A DNA stretch of 64,000 bases, taken from contig NZ_JAVRHT010000010.1 of assembly GCF_031846415.1 (NCBI RefSeq), positions 33,889 to 97,888 of the forward strand, given 5' to 3'. This document shows positions 7,002 through 15,977 of the stretch, one piece after another. How positions within the stretch are numbered: the first letter of the stretch is position 1; each line of letters opens with the position of its first letter. Both the position numbers and the translations under genes were made by a program. A model generated the notes under the pieces. That model was given only the letters and a program-made list of their open reading frames with translations. It was not told the origin of the DNA and made no database searches. The DNA comes from Rubrivirga litoralis (GTDB taxonomy: Bacteria > Bacteroidota > Rhodothermia > Rhodothermales > Rubricoccaceae).

Positions 7002-10000
7002 CTACCCCGCTAGCAGCCCGTCCAGCGCCTCCACGAGCGCCGCCGACGGCCGGTGCCGGAACAGCCCCGCCGCCCCGCCCCGCCCTGCGTCGTCCGCGTC
7101 GTCGGGCGGGGTGGCCGCCCCGCCCAGTCCGCGCAGGAACGCGTACGCCGCCCCGCCCACGTGCGTCTCGTAGGCGTAGGCCGCGCCCAGACGCGAGCGG
7201 AGGTAGCGGTGGAGGCCCAGCGTGTAGAGGTGGAGTTGGAGGCCGTAGTGGTGCTCCAGCATGGTCGCCTGGAGCGCGTCGGGCGCATAGGCCGAGGCGT
7301 CCGCGCCCAGCCGGTTGCTTTTCCAGTCGACCACCCACCAGCGGTCGTCGGCCAACGCCACGAGGTCGGCCGAGCCTACGAGGAAGCCGTCGACGGCGGC
7401 CGGCGAGAGGCGCGAGAGGGCGTCCGCGTAGTCGGCCCCAAAGGGCGCGGCGCCGTGGGAGCGGAACACGTCGGCGAGGGCGCCCGGCGCCACGCGCGCG
7501 AGGGGCAGGGTGAAGTCCCACTCGGGCGCGAGCGCCGCCGCCTCCACGTCTCGGAGCGCCACCCCGCCCAGGAGCGGGGCGGTCGCCACGCGCTCGACGA
7601 GGGCCAGGACCTCGGCCGCCGGGTCGATGCGCGCGCGGTGGCGTCGCGGCAGAGCCAGCCCGTGCCGCTCCAGGCGCCGGGCGACCGTCTCGCGGTTGGC
7701 CTCGGCGGCGTCCTCGTCGTCCCCCCACTTGGCGTACTGGAGGACTTCGTGGAGGCACGTGCCCGGGCCGGCGCCGGCGGCGAAGGCGTGGAGGCCGGTC
7801 GGCTCGGCGTCGGCGCGGGCCTCGGGCGGGGCGGCCGGCTCGTCCGACGCCGCGAGCCCGCCGCCCCGCCCGTCCGCGTCGCGCCCGGCCGTCCATGCCG
7901 TAAACGAGGCCCGCTTCCAGGGCGAGTCCAGCCGCCGCCGCGCGTCGTCCGGGAGCGCGAGCGCCGCCCCGCCCCGCGCGGCGGCGGGCGGGGCGGGCGG
8001 GGCGGCGTCGTCGAGCGAGGGCGGGTCGACGACGGCCATGAGCCGGCCGGTCGGGTCGAGCGCGTGGAGCGGGGCGAGCACGTCGTCCTGCGCCGCGCGT
8101 TTGCGGGCCGCCTCGACGTGGTCGGCCAGGCCGCCGCCCCGCTCGGCGTCGTGGCCGCACAAGAGGTAGCCCAGGCTGGACACGTTGTCGACCCGCGTGC
8201 GCCACGACGTGACCGGCCCCCAGACCACGTAGCACCGCTCGCGCGCGCGCGTCAGCGCCACGTACGCCGTGCGGACGCCCTCGGCGAGCGCGTCGGCCTG
8301 GCGGAGCCGGTCGTGGTCGTCGGCCTCGGGCGAGCCCAGGTCGTAGACGACGCCGTCTGGCGTCCGCGCGAGCACCGGGTCCTGCCGCTTGTACGCCCGC
8401 TCGCTGACGGCCCAGAGGTACGGGAGGAACACGACCTCGTACTCCAGCCCCTTCGCGTTGTGGTGCGTGGTAATCGTGACGGCCGCCGCGTCGCGCTCCA
8501 GCCGCAGCTCCTTCATGCCGCGCGAGGGCAGCGCCTGCTCCGTCCGGTGGCGGAGCCAGTGCAGGAGGTCGTCGGGCGAGCGCGCGCCGGCCCGCTCGAT
8601 CTCGTGGAGGAGCTCGGCCGTGTGGCGGAGGTCGGTCGCCCAGCGCTCGCCGTCGGGCCGGGCGAGCAGCCGGTCGAGCACGCCCTCGGCCTCCTGGAAG
8701 GCGACGAGCACGCCGAGCACGCCGCCCCGCCGCCACATCCGCTGCCACTCGCGGAGCCGCCCCGCGACGGCCGCGTCGGTCTCGGGGTCGTCGTCGAGGC
8801 CGGCGATCTCGCGGGCGGTCCACCCCCAGAGCTCGGTCGAGAGCGCGGCCCGGCGCGCGCGCTCGTCGCCCGCCCGGAGCACGGCGCGGAGCACGAGCTC
8901 GACGTCGGCCATCGCCGCGCTGTCGCGGACGTCGTTCGACCGCGACACGACCGACGGCACGCCGACGCCTTGGAGCGCCGCTTGCACGTCGTTCGCCTGG
9001 AACCGCGTGGGGACGAGCACGGCGATGTCGCCGGGCTCCAGCGCGCGATCGCCCAGCCGGGCCTCGGCCAGCAGCCGGCGCACTTCGGCGGCCACGAACG
9101 CCGGGATCTCCGCCTGCACGGCCCCCTTCCCCATCGGCTTGCCGTCCTCCTTCGTCGGCATCGGCCACCACACGAGGGGCGGGGTGGCTCCGCCGTCCTG
9201 CAACGCGGGCTCGCGGCGCGCGGCCTGGACGGGCCGGAACGGGATGTCGTCGAACAGGAACGCCCGCTCGGGCCGCGCAAAGACGGCGTTGACGGCGTCG
9301 ACCAGGCCGGCCGCGCTGCGCCAGTTGGTGCCCAGCGTGAACCGGCGGTCGGCCTCGCGCTGCGCGCCCAGGTAGGCGTGGACGTCGGCGCCGCGGAAGG
9401 CGTAGATGGCCTGCTTCGGGTCGCCGACGAAGTACAGCGGGCGGCCCGCAAACGCCGTCTTGAAGATGGCGTACTGGAGCGGGTCGGTGTCCTGGAACTC
9501 GTCGATGAGGGCGACCGAGAACTGGCGGCCGATCGTCTCGGCGAGCGCCGGGCCGGTCGCGCGGTCGTGGAGCGCGTCGTGGAGCCGCGTGATGAGGTCG
9601 CCGAACGTGAGCTGCCCGCGCCGCTCCTTGATCGCCTCGATCTGGTCCTCCACCTCGACGATGAACCGGCGGACGAACGCGAGGTCGACGGCCCGCGCGG
9701 CCTCCATGACCGCCTCGCACGCGGCGAGGGCGGGGTGGGCCAGGGCCGCCGCGACGGCCGCCTTCTGCGCCTTGCTCCGCGTCGTCGCCTTTTTCTGGAC
9801 CGCCTCGGCTGTGCACAAGGCGACGGCCGCGATCGCGTCCGGCTCCGCCCCGCCCGCGAACGCCGCCACGCGGCGGAGGACGTCCGCCCCGCCCGGCCCA
9901 TCGAGCGGGGCGTCCTGGTTCCAGTCGAGGGCACCGAGGAGCGCGCCCACGGCGTCGGCGTCCCAGGCGGCGTCGAGCGCGGCGCGGGCCTCGGCGAGCG

Positions 10001-11216
10001 CGTCGAGCGCGGCGTCCAGGTCCGGCGCCTCGGGCAGCACGCGGACGTGCGGGAAGTCGGCGACGGCCGCGTGGTGGGCGACGAGGGCGTCGGGCGTCCG
10101 GCCGTGGTGGAGCGCGAGCGCCGTCAGGAGCGGGTTCGCGTGCGTGAGCCGTGCCCAGGCGTCGGCGGCGGCGCGCGCGCGGAGGGCGGCGCTGTCGGCG
10201 TCCTCGACAAAGTCCAGGTCGAACGGCGTCCCGCTCTCGAACGCGGCCTGCTCCAGCACGCGCCGGCAGAACCCGTGGATCGTGAAGATGCCGGCCTCGT
10301 CCACGCGGTCGAGCGCGGCGAGCAGCCGGCCCTCCGCGCCGTCGCGGGCGAGGAGCTCGGCGAGCGGCCGCGTAAGGTCGTCGGGTTCGACCTGCCCACG
10401 CGCGACGGCGAGCGCCTGCCGGAGCGCCGCGCGCACGCGCGTCCTCAGCTCGTCGGTCGCCGCGTTCGTGAACGTGACCACGAGCAGCCGGCGGAGGTCG
10501 GGCGCCGCGCCCAGCCACTCGCCCTCCAGCACGAGGCGGAGCACGAGCCCGGCGATGGCGAACGTCTTACCGGTCCCGGCACTCGCCTCGACGAGCGTCC
10601 GCCCGGGCTCGACGGGCGTGGCCCAGTACTCGAAGGGCGGCACGTCGGCCGCCCCGCCCGGGCGGGGCACGAGGGACAGGGCCGCCCCGCCCCGCTCGGG
10701 CGGCTGGGGCGGGGCGAGGCGGTCTGGGGCGGCCGCTTCTGCCCGCTCGCTCCCCCCGTCCCCCCGCCCATCGCTCCGGCTCCGCCGCCGCTCACGGGCG
10801 CTCGGACTGTCCCCCTCACGCGTGAGGGGGACAGCTTTCCTGCCTGGGAGCGAAGCGACCGGCGGGGAAGCGGGGGGAGCCTCGGGCGGGGCGGCCTCGG
10901 GCGGGGCGGCGGCACCTGTTCGGAGTCCCCCTCCCCCACCGGGGGAGGGCTGGGGTGAGGGGTCCACCCCGCCCCGTCCGTCAGCGGCAGGTCGGGACGC
11001 CGTGCTCGACTCCTCCACCACCCCTAGCCCCTCCTGTCCAGGAGGGGGACTGTCTCCGCCCCGCCCTTCTGGAGTCGGCTCAGCACCTGCGCCCATCTCG
11101 TCCCCCGCCCCGCCCTCGCTGACGGGCGGGGCGGCCGCGCCGTCGCCGCCGGCCTCGCCGCCGGGCGGGGCGGCGCCCTCGGGGGGCGGGCCGTCGAACA
11201 GGGACCGCTGGCTCAC
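7002..11216 (-). CDS. recB: Exodeoxyribonuclease V beta subunit (RecB helicase-nuclease)
   Basis: RecB is the 3'-to-5' helicase and sole nuclease of RecBCD. The 1404-residue product exceeds the usual length of about 1180. The core begins after residue 190: Walker A SAGTGKTFAIAG near 210, LIDEFQDTDPLQYAIF (motif II) near 570, and the C-terminal RecB nuclease with GSADLVAL...VVDWKSN near 1297, so the catalytic Asp/Asp/Lys are present. The GTG start at 11216 overlaps the recC TGA by 4 bases (GTGA). The frame is open further upstream but only inside recC. Residues about 18-190 are a Pro/Gly/Ala-rich extension; at 10807-11051 it consists of in-frame palindromic repeats shared with recC and with intergenic DNA. 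The extension is probably disordered. Confidence 0.92.
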   Translation of the reverse strand: MSQRSLFDGPPPEGAAPPGGEAGGDGAAAPPVSEGGAGDEMGAGAEPTPEGRGGDSPPPGQEGLGVVEESSTASRPAADGRGGVDPSPQPSPGGGGGLRTGAAAPPEAAPPEAPPASPPVASLPGRKAVPLTREGDSPSARERRRSRSDGRGDGGSERAEAAAPDRLAPPQPPERGGAALSLVPRPGGAADVPPFEYWATPVEPGRTLVEASAGTGKTFAIAGLVLRLVLEGEWLGAAPDLRRLLVVTFTNAATDELRTRVRAALRQALAVARGQVEPDDLTRPLAELLARDGAEGRLLAALDRVDEAGIFTIHGFCRRVLEQAAFESGTPFDLDFVEDADSAALRARAAADAWARLTHANPLLTALALHHGRTPDALVAHHAAVADFPHVRVLPEAPDLDAALDALAEARAALDAAWDADAVGALLGALDWNQDAPLDGPGGADVLRRVAAFAGGAEPDAIAAVALCTAEAVQKKATTRSKAQKAAVAAALAHPALAACEAVMEAARAVDLAFVRRFIVEVEDQIEAIKERRGQLTFGDLITRLHDALHDRATGPALAETIGRQFSVALIDEFQDTDPLQYAIFKTAFAGRPLYFVGDPKQAIYAFRGADVHAYLGAQREADRRFTLGTNWRSAAGLVDAVNAVFARPERAFLFDDIPFRPVQAARREPALQDGGATPPLVWWPMPTKEDGKPMGKGAVQAEIPAFVAAEVRRLLAEARLGDRALEPGDIAVLVPTRFQANDVQAALQGVGVPSVVSRSNDVRDSAAMADVELVLRAVLRAGDERARRAALSTELWGWTAREIAGLDDDPETDAAVAGRLREWQRMWRRGGVLGVLVAFQEAEGVLDRLLARPDGERWATDLRHTAELLHEIERAGARSPDDLLHWLRHRTEQALPSRGMKELRLERDAAAVTITTHHNAKGLEYEVVFLPYLWAVSERAYKRQDPVLARTPDGVVYDLGSPEADDHDRLRQADALAEGVRTAYVALTRARERCYVVWGPVTSWRTRVDNVSSLGYLLCGHDAERGGGLADHVEAARKRAAQDDVLAPLHALDPTGRLMAVVDPPSLDDAAPPAPPAAARGGAALALPDDARRRLDSPWKRASFTAWTAGRDADGRGGGLAASDEPAAPPEARADAEPTGLHAFAAGAGPGTCLHEVLQYAKWGDDEDAAEANRETVARRLERHGLALPRRHRARIDPAAEVLALVERVATAPLLGGVALRDVEAAALAPEWDFTLPLARVAPGALADVFRSHGAAPFGADYADALSRLSPAAVDGFLVGSADLVALADDRWWVVDWKSNRLGADASAYAPDALQATMLEHHYGLQLHLYTLGLHRYLRSRLGAAYAYETHVGGAAYAFLRGLGGAATPPDDADDAGRGGAAGLFRHRPSAALVEALDGLLAG
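10807..11051. repeat. Three palindromic repeats in frame inside recB
   Basis: From left to right there is a perfect 28-bp palindrome at 10807-10834 (centre CACG/CGTG), a family A element at 10925-10962, and a family B element at 11017-11051 (CCTAGCCCCTCCTG-CCAGGAGGGG). On the recB strand, A encodes PSPQPSPGGGGGLRTG and B encodes PPPGQEGLGVV, with no stop. The same two peptides occur in RecC. Confidence 0.85.
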
Positions 11217-14200
11217 GACGGGACGCCCTCGCGGCGGGCGTGGAGGAGCGGCGCCCACAGCGCGAGCGACCACTTGGCGAACGGCTCCTCGCGCTCGAAC
11301 GGGTCGCGGCCGCGCGTCGCGAGCGCGACGTAGGCGTCGTCGCGGTCGCCGCGGGCGTCGCCCCACGGGTCGAACGCCTTGCGCGCGGCGATGACGGCGC
11401 CCGTCGCCGGCCGGAACGACCGGGAGCGGCGGCCCTCGACCACGCGGCCCGCGTAGTCGGCCAGGTCGCGCGAGGAGAGCTTGTCGGCGTAGGCGTGCGA
11501 GGCGCGCTCGTAGACCGGGAGCCGCCCCGCCCGCGCCTGGTGGTAGCCCTTGGCGAGCGCGCCGAGGAGCGCCCGCGCCTCACGGGCGGGGACCGACTCG
11601 AAGTGGGCCGTCCCGTCGATGCCGACCGTGCACGACCTGCCCGCCCCGCCCTCGACCGCGCACAGCGCGAGGTGGTCGAGCCAGGACGCCACGAGGTGCC
11701 GCGGGCGGACGGCGCCGGCCCGGTAGCGGAGCGCGCCCCGCTCGCCCAGGTGCGGGACGGTCCCCACGACGCGCGTGCCGGCGACGTCGACCTCGACCGC
11801 GCGCGGCTCCGTCGGCCCCCACGCGCGGACGGCGTCGACGACCGGGGCGGCCTCGGCGCGGATCCGGCGGAGGAGCGCGGCGCCGGGCGCCCCGCCCGGA
11901 AGCAGGCCGCCGCGGAGCAGGAGCGCCTCCAGATCGGCATCGCTCAACCCGCCCAGCGCGCCCTCGACGACCGCCTCGCGGACGCGCCACCGCTCAAGCC
12001 CGCCCAGCGTCACCGGCTCGTCGTCGCGCACGGCGTCCTCCTCCAGGTCCAGCGACACCTTCAGCCGGCGGCGGACGGCGAACTGGCTCGGGTTCGTCCA
12101 CGCCGCGGCGAGGTCGGCGAGCGTCACCTCACCCGCGTCGTCCTCGTCGGGGAGCGGGCCGCCGTCGTGGTACGGGCGGGGCGGGGCGGCTGCGCCGCGC
12201 GCCACGAGGTGCTGGCCGGCGTAGCTCGTCGGGCCGGCACGGTCGAAGTAGCTCTCGGCAAACGGCTGGAGCCGGTGGCGGACCACGAACTGCGCGCGCC
12301 CCGCCGGCCCCCAGTGGAGGTCGCAGGCGTCGAGGAAGGCGTCGAGGCAGACCGAGGCGGCGCGCTCGGCGTTGTCCTTCTCGGACCGGCCGACGTAGGA
12401 CAGGACGAGGCGGTCGCCTGCGGCCAGCACGGCGTCGACGAACAGCTGCTTTTCGGTCGCCCGCGGCGAGGCGTCGCCCGGGTGCGGGTGCTGGGCGAGC
12501 AGGTCGAACCCGGCCGGCGTCTCGGGCCGCGGCCACACGCCGTCGCCCAAGCCCAGGAACGCGACGACGCGGAACGGGGCGTGGCGGAGCACGAGCGGGT
12601 CGGCGACGGTGATGCGCCCCGTGAGGACGGCCTCGCGCTGCTCGAACGAACCGGCCGCGCCGTCCAGGTGCGCGCGGACCACGCGGAACGGGACGTCCGC
12701 CCCGGGCGACGATGCCAGCTCGTCCAGCCCGGCGAGGTCGGCGGCGAGGCCGCGCAGGAACACGACGGCCTCGACCTCCTCCTCGGCCTCGGCCGCGAAC
12801 ACGCCGTCGAGGAACCGGAGCAGGTGCCCCGGCCACTCAGCGAGCGGGGCGGGGCGGTCGATGGCGCCGAGCGCCGAGAACAGGGCCTCGGCCCACTCGC
12901 AGAACCGGCCCAAGAGGTCGGCGCCGTCGAGCCCGGCCGCGTCGCAGGCGGCGTGCCCGAGGACGAGGCCCGCCCCGCCCTCCGCCCCGCCCGCGGCGTC
13001 CTCCCCCGCCCCGCCCGCGTCGGGTCCGCCCGTCATGACGCCGAGGAGGAGCCGGTCGAGCCCGTAGCGCCACGTGTGGAGGTCGTCGGCCGGGAGCCCG
13101 AACCGCTCTTTGCGCTCGCCGGTGAGCCCCCAGCACACGCCGGCCTCTTTCACCCACGCCCGGAGCCGCGGGAGCTCATCCTCGCGGATGCCGGCCGCCT
13201 GCCGTACGACGGGGTAGCCCAGCAGGTCGAGCAGCTCCGACGCCGTCACGCGCCCGTCGTGCATGCGGAGCGCCTTGCGGAACGCCTCGACCACACGGAG
13301 CGCCGGCGCGTGCGGGTGGTTCACGACGTGGACCGGGAGCCGGACCACCGCCCCGCCCCCGTCGCCGGTCGCGCTTTCGGCCTCGAACACGGCGTCGACG
13401 AGCGGGGCGTAGACGGCGAGGTCGGGGACGACGACGAGCACGTCCGACGGCCGCAGCCCGGGCACGTCGGCAAAGGCGTCGAGGAGCGCGTCGCGGAGCG
13501 CCTCCAGCTCGCGCCGCGGCGAGTGGCAGTCGTGGACGCGGACCGACCGGTCGGCGGGGTCGAGCGGGACGGGCGCCGCGGGCGGGGCGTCGGCGCCGAG
13601 CGCGGCGCGCAGTTGGTCGAGCGCCGCGAGCGGGGCGGCCGCGGCTGTCCGAGGTCCCCCTCCCCCACCGGGGGAGGGCTGGGGTGGGGGACAGACGTCG
13701 GTAGGGGCGGGGCGGTCGCCCCCCCTCCCGGCCTCCCCCCGTCGGGGGGAGGGGAAAGTCCCGCCCCGCCCGTCGGCGGCGAACGGAGACGGGGCGCCCA
13801 CCCGGTCCACCACCCCTAGCCCCTCCTGGCCAGGAGGGGGACTTGCCCGCCCCGCCCCGCCCTCGGGCTGGGCGGCCAGCCGCTCGGGCGCCGGCGCCCC
13901 CAGCTCGGCCTGGACGCTCCAGAAGTCGCGCGTGCGGCCGGCGAGGGCGCGGAGCAGCGGGTGTGCGTGCGGCTCCGTCGTCGGCTCGTGTCCGGGCGTG
14001 ACGGCGTAGACCGTGACCGGGACGTGGCGCGCGAGCGCGGCGAGCATCCCGGCGTAGACCGGCGGCAGCACGAGGCCGCCGAAGACCGAGATCCGCGGCG
14101 GCAGCGCGAGCCGCGGGGCGGGGCGGTCGAGCTGGGCGCGGAGCCGGTCGAGCAGGAGCCCGCGGTGCTCCAGGCCGTCCGCGAGCAGCGCCCGCCAGAG

Positions 14201-14692
14201 CGCCGCCTGCCACGCCCCGTGCGCGAAGCCAGGGACCGGATCGGCGCCCTCGGCCCAGGCTGCGAGCACGTCGGGCCGGTACACCTGATAATCGTCGAAC
14301 AGGCGCGCGAGGCGCGACGCCAGCGGCATCGTCTGGCCCGTCTTGTCGAGGTACGACCGGAGCGGGGCGGTGACGGGGTCGCCGTCGAGAGCCTCCAGAA
14401 TCGGAGCGAGGCGCCACGCGAGCGGGCCGGCCTCGAACGGCTGGTCGCCCTGGTGCGTCCCGGCGAGGCGGTCGACCAGGCCCACGACGGCGGGCAGGTC
14501 GAGCGACGCCGCGCACCCCAGCCGCTCGGCGAGCGCGTGCGTGAGCCACGCCCGCAGCCCGGCGTTCCGCGACACGACGACCGTCTCGCGCTGGAGCGGC
14601 GGGAGCGGGGCGGCCTCCAGCGTCGCCGCCAGCCGCTCGAACAGCGGGCCGAGGCCGGGGGCGGTGACGACGGAGAGGCCGGGCGGGGCCAC
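11213..14692 (-). CDS. recC: Exodeoxyribonuclease V gamma subunit (RecC)
   Basis: RecC is the scaffold and Chi-recognition subunit of RecBCD. From the GTG at 14692 the product has 1159 residues, close to the usual 1120. Family landmarks include VVSRNAGLRAWL near the N-terminus, RITVADPLVLRHAPFRVV, FLGLGDGVWPRPETPAGFDLL, and LVLSYVGRSEKDNAERA. The frame is open upstream to 15319, but that part is repeat-laden low-complexity sequence, and a TAGCTTG promoter-like element at 14720-14726 sits 27 bases before the GTG, which supports 14692. Residues about 284-346 are a repeat-derived insert (13654-13842) absent from the usual family. It is the first gene of recC-recB, with a 4-base stop/start overlap. 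Confidence 0.92.
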   Translation of the reverse strand: MAPPGLSVVTAPGLGPLFERLAATLEAAPLPPLQRETVVVSRNAGLRAWLTHALAERLGCAASLDLPAVVGLVDRLAGTHQGDQPFEAGPLAWRLAPILEALDGDPVTAPLRSYLDKTGQTMPLASRLARLFDDYQVYRPDVLAAWAEGADPVPGFAHGAWQAALWRALLADGLEHRGLLLDRLRAQLDRPAPRLALPPRISVFGGLVLPPVYAGMLAALARHVPVTVYAVTPGHEPTTEPHAHPLLRALAGRTRDFWSVQAELGAPAPERLAAQPEGGAGRASPPPGQEGLGVVDRVGAPSPFAADGRGGTFPSPRRGEAGRGGDRPAPTDVCPPPQPSPGGGGGPRTAAAAPLAALDQLRAALGADAPPAAPVPLDPADRSVRVHDCHSPRRELEALRDALLDAFADVPGLRPSDVLVVVPDLAVYAPLVDAVFEAESATGDGGGAVVRLPVHVVNHPHAPALRVVEAFRKALRMHDGRVTASELLDLLGYPVVRQAAGIREDELPRLRAWVKEAGVCWGLTGERKERFGLPADDLHTWRYGLDRLLLGVMTGGPDAGGAGEDAAGGAEGGAGLVLGHAACDAAGLDGADLLGRFCEWAEALFSALGAIDRPAPLAEWPGHLLRFLDGVFAAEAEEEVEAVVFLRGLAADLAGLDELASSPGADVPFRVVRAHLDGAAGSFEQREAVLTGRITVADPLVLRHAPFRVVAFLGLGDGVWPRPETPAGFDLLAQHPHPGDASPRATEKQLFVDAVLAAGDRLVLSYVGRSEKDNAERAASVCLDAFLDACDLHWGPAGRAQFVVRHRLQPFAESYFDRAGPTSYAGQHLVARGAAAPPRPYHDGGPLPDEDDAGEVTLADLAAAWTNPSQFAVRRRLKVSLDLEEDAVRDDEPVTLGGLERWRVREAVVEGALGGLSDADLEALLLRGGLLPGGAPGAALLRRIRAEAAPVVDAVRAWGPTEPRAVEVDVAGTRVVGTVPHLGERGALRYRAGAVRPRHLVASWLDHLALCAVEGGAGRSCTVGIDGTAHFESVPAREARALLGALAKGYHQARAGRLPVYERASHAYADKLSSRDLADYAGRVVEGRRSRSFRPATGAVIAARKAFDPWGDARGDRDDAYVALATRGRDPFEREEPFAKWSLALWAPLLHARREGVPS
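13654..13842. repeat. Cluster of palindromic repeats in frame inside recC
   Basis: Family A lies at 13654-13691, family C at 13719-13758 (a CCTCCCCCC-GGGGGGAGG stem), and family B at 13808-13842. All are read in the open recC frame, giving PPPGQEGLGVV and PQPSPGGGGGPRT in the same order as in RecB. The family C copy resembles those at 37783 and 43740. Confidence 0.85.
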
Positions 14693-14719
14693 AGGGGCGG
14701 GGGGAAACGGGCGGAGCGG

Positions 14720-14726
14720 CAAGCTA
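14720..14726 (-). promoter_or_regulatory. Putative -7 element of recC
   Basis: On the minus strand it reads TGTAGCTTGCC. TAGCTTG resembles the Bacteroidota -7 box TAnnTTTG and lies 27 bases upstream of the recC GTG. Confidence 0.45.
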
Positions 14727-14813
14727 CAAACCACCCCGCCCCGCCCGAAGCGTCGGGCAGTGGGCAGCGGGCAGAATGCACCACCCCGCCCATGCGTGGG
14801 CGGTGAGGCCGAC

Positions 14814-14842
14814 GTAGCGGCGTTGCATGCAACGCCGTCGGG
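14814..14842. repeat. Palindromic repeat family F, copy 1
   Basis: GTAGC precedes the perfect 18-bp palindrome GGCGTTGCATGCAACGCC, which is followed by GTCGGG. Near-identical copies are at 23400-23428, 37633-37658 and 59748-59776. Each copy lies shortly after an inverted pair of the GC-box word and a GGGCAGCGG- or GGAAGG-type word run. Confidence 0.85.
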
Positions 14843-14869
14843 CCGCGGCGCCCGGGCGGGGCGGACGTC

Positions 14870-14892
14870 GTAGGGGCGACCGGCGGTCGCCC
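14870..14892. repeat. Palindromic repeat family G, copy 1
   Basis: GTAGG is followed by GGCGACCG-G-CGGTCGCC, with 9-bp arms around one central base. Other copies are at 23481-23503, 26948-26970, 59896-59918 and 61606-61628; the last two are inverted. Confidence 0.8.
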
Positions 14893-15137
14893 GCACCTCG
14901 GGCACGGCGCCCGCGGCCGAGGCGCCTGGCACGGGCGGGGCGGCGCCTGACCGAACCGCCCCGCTCGCCCCGGACACGACGAGTCGTGTCCCTACGGGTG
15001 CCCGCCGGTGGGCGGGTCGCACCGGGCGGGCCGGCGCACGTCCAGACCGCCCCGCCCGCACCCGCCGCCCGGGGGCACCGCGTTCCGCCCGCCCCGCCCC
15101 ACGAACCCGCCGCAGGAGCGCGCGTTCGACGCCGCCC

Positions 15138-15977
15138 ATGCGCCTGCTCCTCCTCGCCGCCGTTTTCCTCGCCGCGTGCGACCGCCCCGCCCCGCCCCCG
15201 GCGGCGGGCGGGGCGGCGAGCGCGACGGCCGCCGTCCCGTATCGGCTGGCCGAGCCGGACCTCGCCCTCACGCTCCCGGCCGAGCTGCGCGAGGTGTCCG
15301 GCCTCACGCTCCTGCCCACGGGCCGCGTCGGGGCGGTCCAGGACGAGGACGGCCTGATCTACGAGGTCGACCCCGGGAGCGGCGCCGTCCTCACGCGCGA
15401 GCGGTTCCACGGCGCGGGCGACTTCGAGGGCGTCGAGCTCACGACCGACGCCATCTGGACCCTCAAGAGCAACGGCGACCTGTTCCGCGTGCGCCAGACC
15501 GACGACGGGCGCGTCGAGGCCGACCTGTTCGAGACGCCCCTCGCGAGCCGGAACGACGCCGAAGGCCTGGGCTACGACCTCGCCCAGAACCGGCTGCTCA
15601 TCGCGTGCAAGGAGGACCCCGGCCTCGACCTCCGCGGCGTCCGCGCCGTCTACGCCTTCGACCTCGCCACGCTCGCGCTCTCCGAGCGCCCCGTGTTCAC
15701 GCTCGACCGCGCCCGCGTCGACGGCGACGACGCGTTCAAGCCGTCTGCACTCGCTGTTCACCCGGCGACGGGTCAGGTTTACGTGCTGTCGTCCGTCCGA
15801 AAGGCGCTGGCCGTCGTCGAACCCGACGGCACGCTTTCTGCCGTCGTCGAGCTTCCGCCCGCCCTCTACCCGCAGCCCGAGGGCATCGCGTTCGCCGCCG
15901 ACGGCACGCTGTTCATCTCGAACGAGGGGCCGGTCGGGTCCGGCACCCTCCTCCGCTTCGCGCCCCCTGACGCTTGA
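15138..15977 (+). CDS. SdiA-regulated-like lipoprotein (beta-propeller)
   Basis: This 279-residue protein has a lipoprotein signal: MRLLLLAAVFLAACDRP with lipobox LAAC, Cys14. The mature part resembles the SdiA-regulated/YjiK family, a secreted beta-propeller of unknown function: LPAELREVSGLTLLPTGRVGAVQDEDGLIYEVD, GDFEGVELTTDAIWTLKSNGDLFRV, SRNDAEGLGYDLAQNRLLIACKEDPG, and PQPEGIAFAADGTLFISNEG. The protein is likely anchored in the outer membrane or periplasm. Its TGA overlaps the next ATG by one base (TGATG), so it is coupled to the phosphoesterase-barrel gene. A role linked to that gene is inferred from coupling only. Confidence 0.8.
   Translation: MRLLLLAAVFLAACDRPAPPPAAGGAASATAAVPYRLAEPDLALTLPAELREVSGLTLLPTGRVGAVQDEDGLIYEVDPGSGAVLTRERFHGAGDFEGVELTTDAIWTLKSNGDLFRVRQTDDGRVEADLFETPLASRNDAEGLGYDLAQNRLLIACKEDPGLDLRGVRAVYAFDLATLALSERPVFTLDRARVDGDDAFKPSALAVHPATGQVYVLSSVRKALAVVEPDGTLSAVVELPPALYPQPEGIAFAADGTLFISNEGPVGSGTLLRFAPPDA

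Larger units (their letters stand above)
14693..15137. other. 445-bp spacer between divergent recC and the 15138 gene
   Basis: No gene is visible. The spacer holds the recC promoter candidate, a family F palindrome (14814-14842), a family G palindrome (14870-14892), another palindrome at 14972-14991 (GGACACGAC, 2-base centre, GTCGTGTCC), and several GGGCGGGGCGG words in both orientations. Confidence 0.7.

Noticed and set aside
7053..10958. A 1301-residue open frame on the plus strand opposite recB
   Set aside because: It is a GC-driven shadow: it covers conserved RecB helicase and nuclease motifs on the other strand and is Arg/Gly/Ala-rich with no domain.
14693..15319. Upstream extension of recC in the same frame
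   Set aside because: The extra residues are translated repeats and GC-box words, a promoter-like box lies inside, and the GTG at 14692 fits the family N-terminus.
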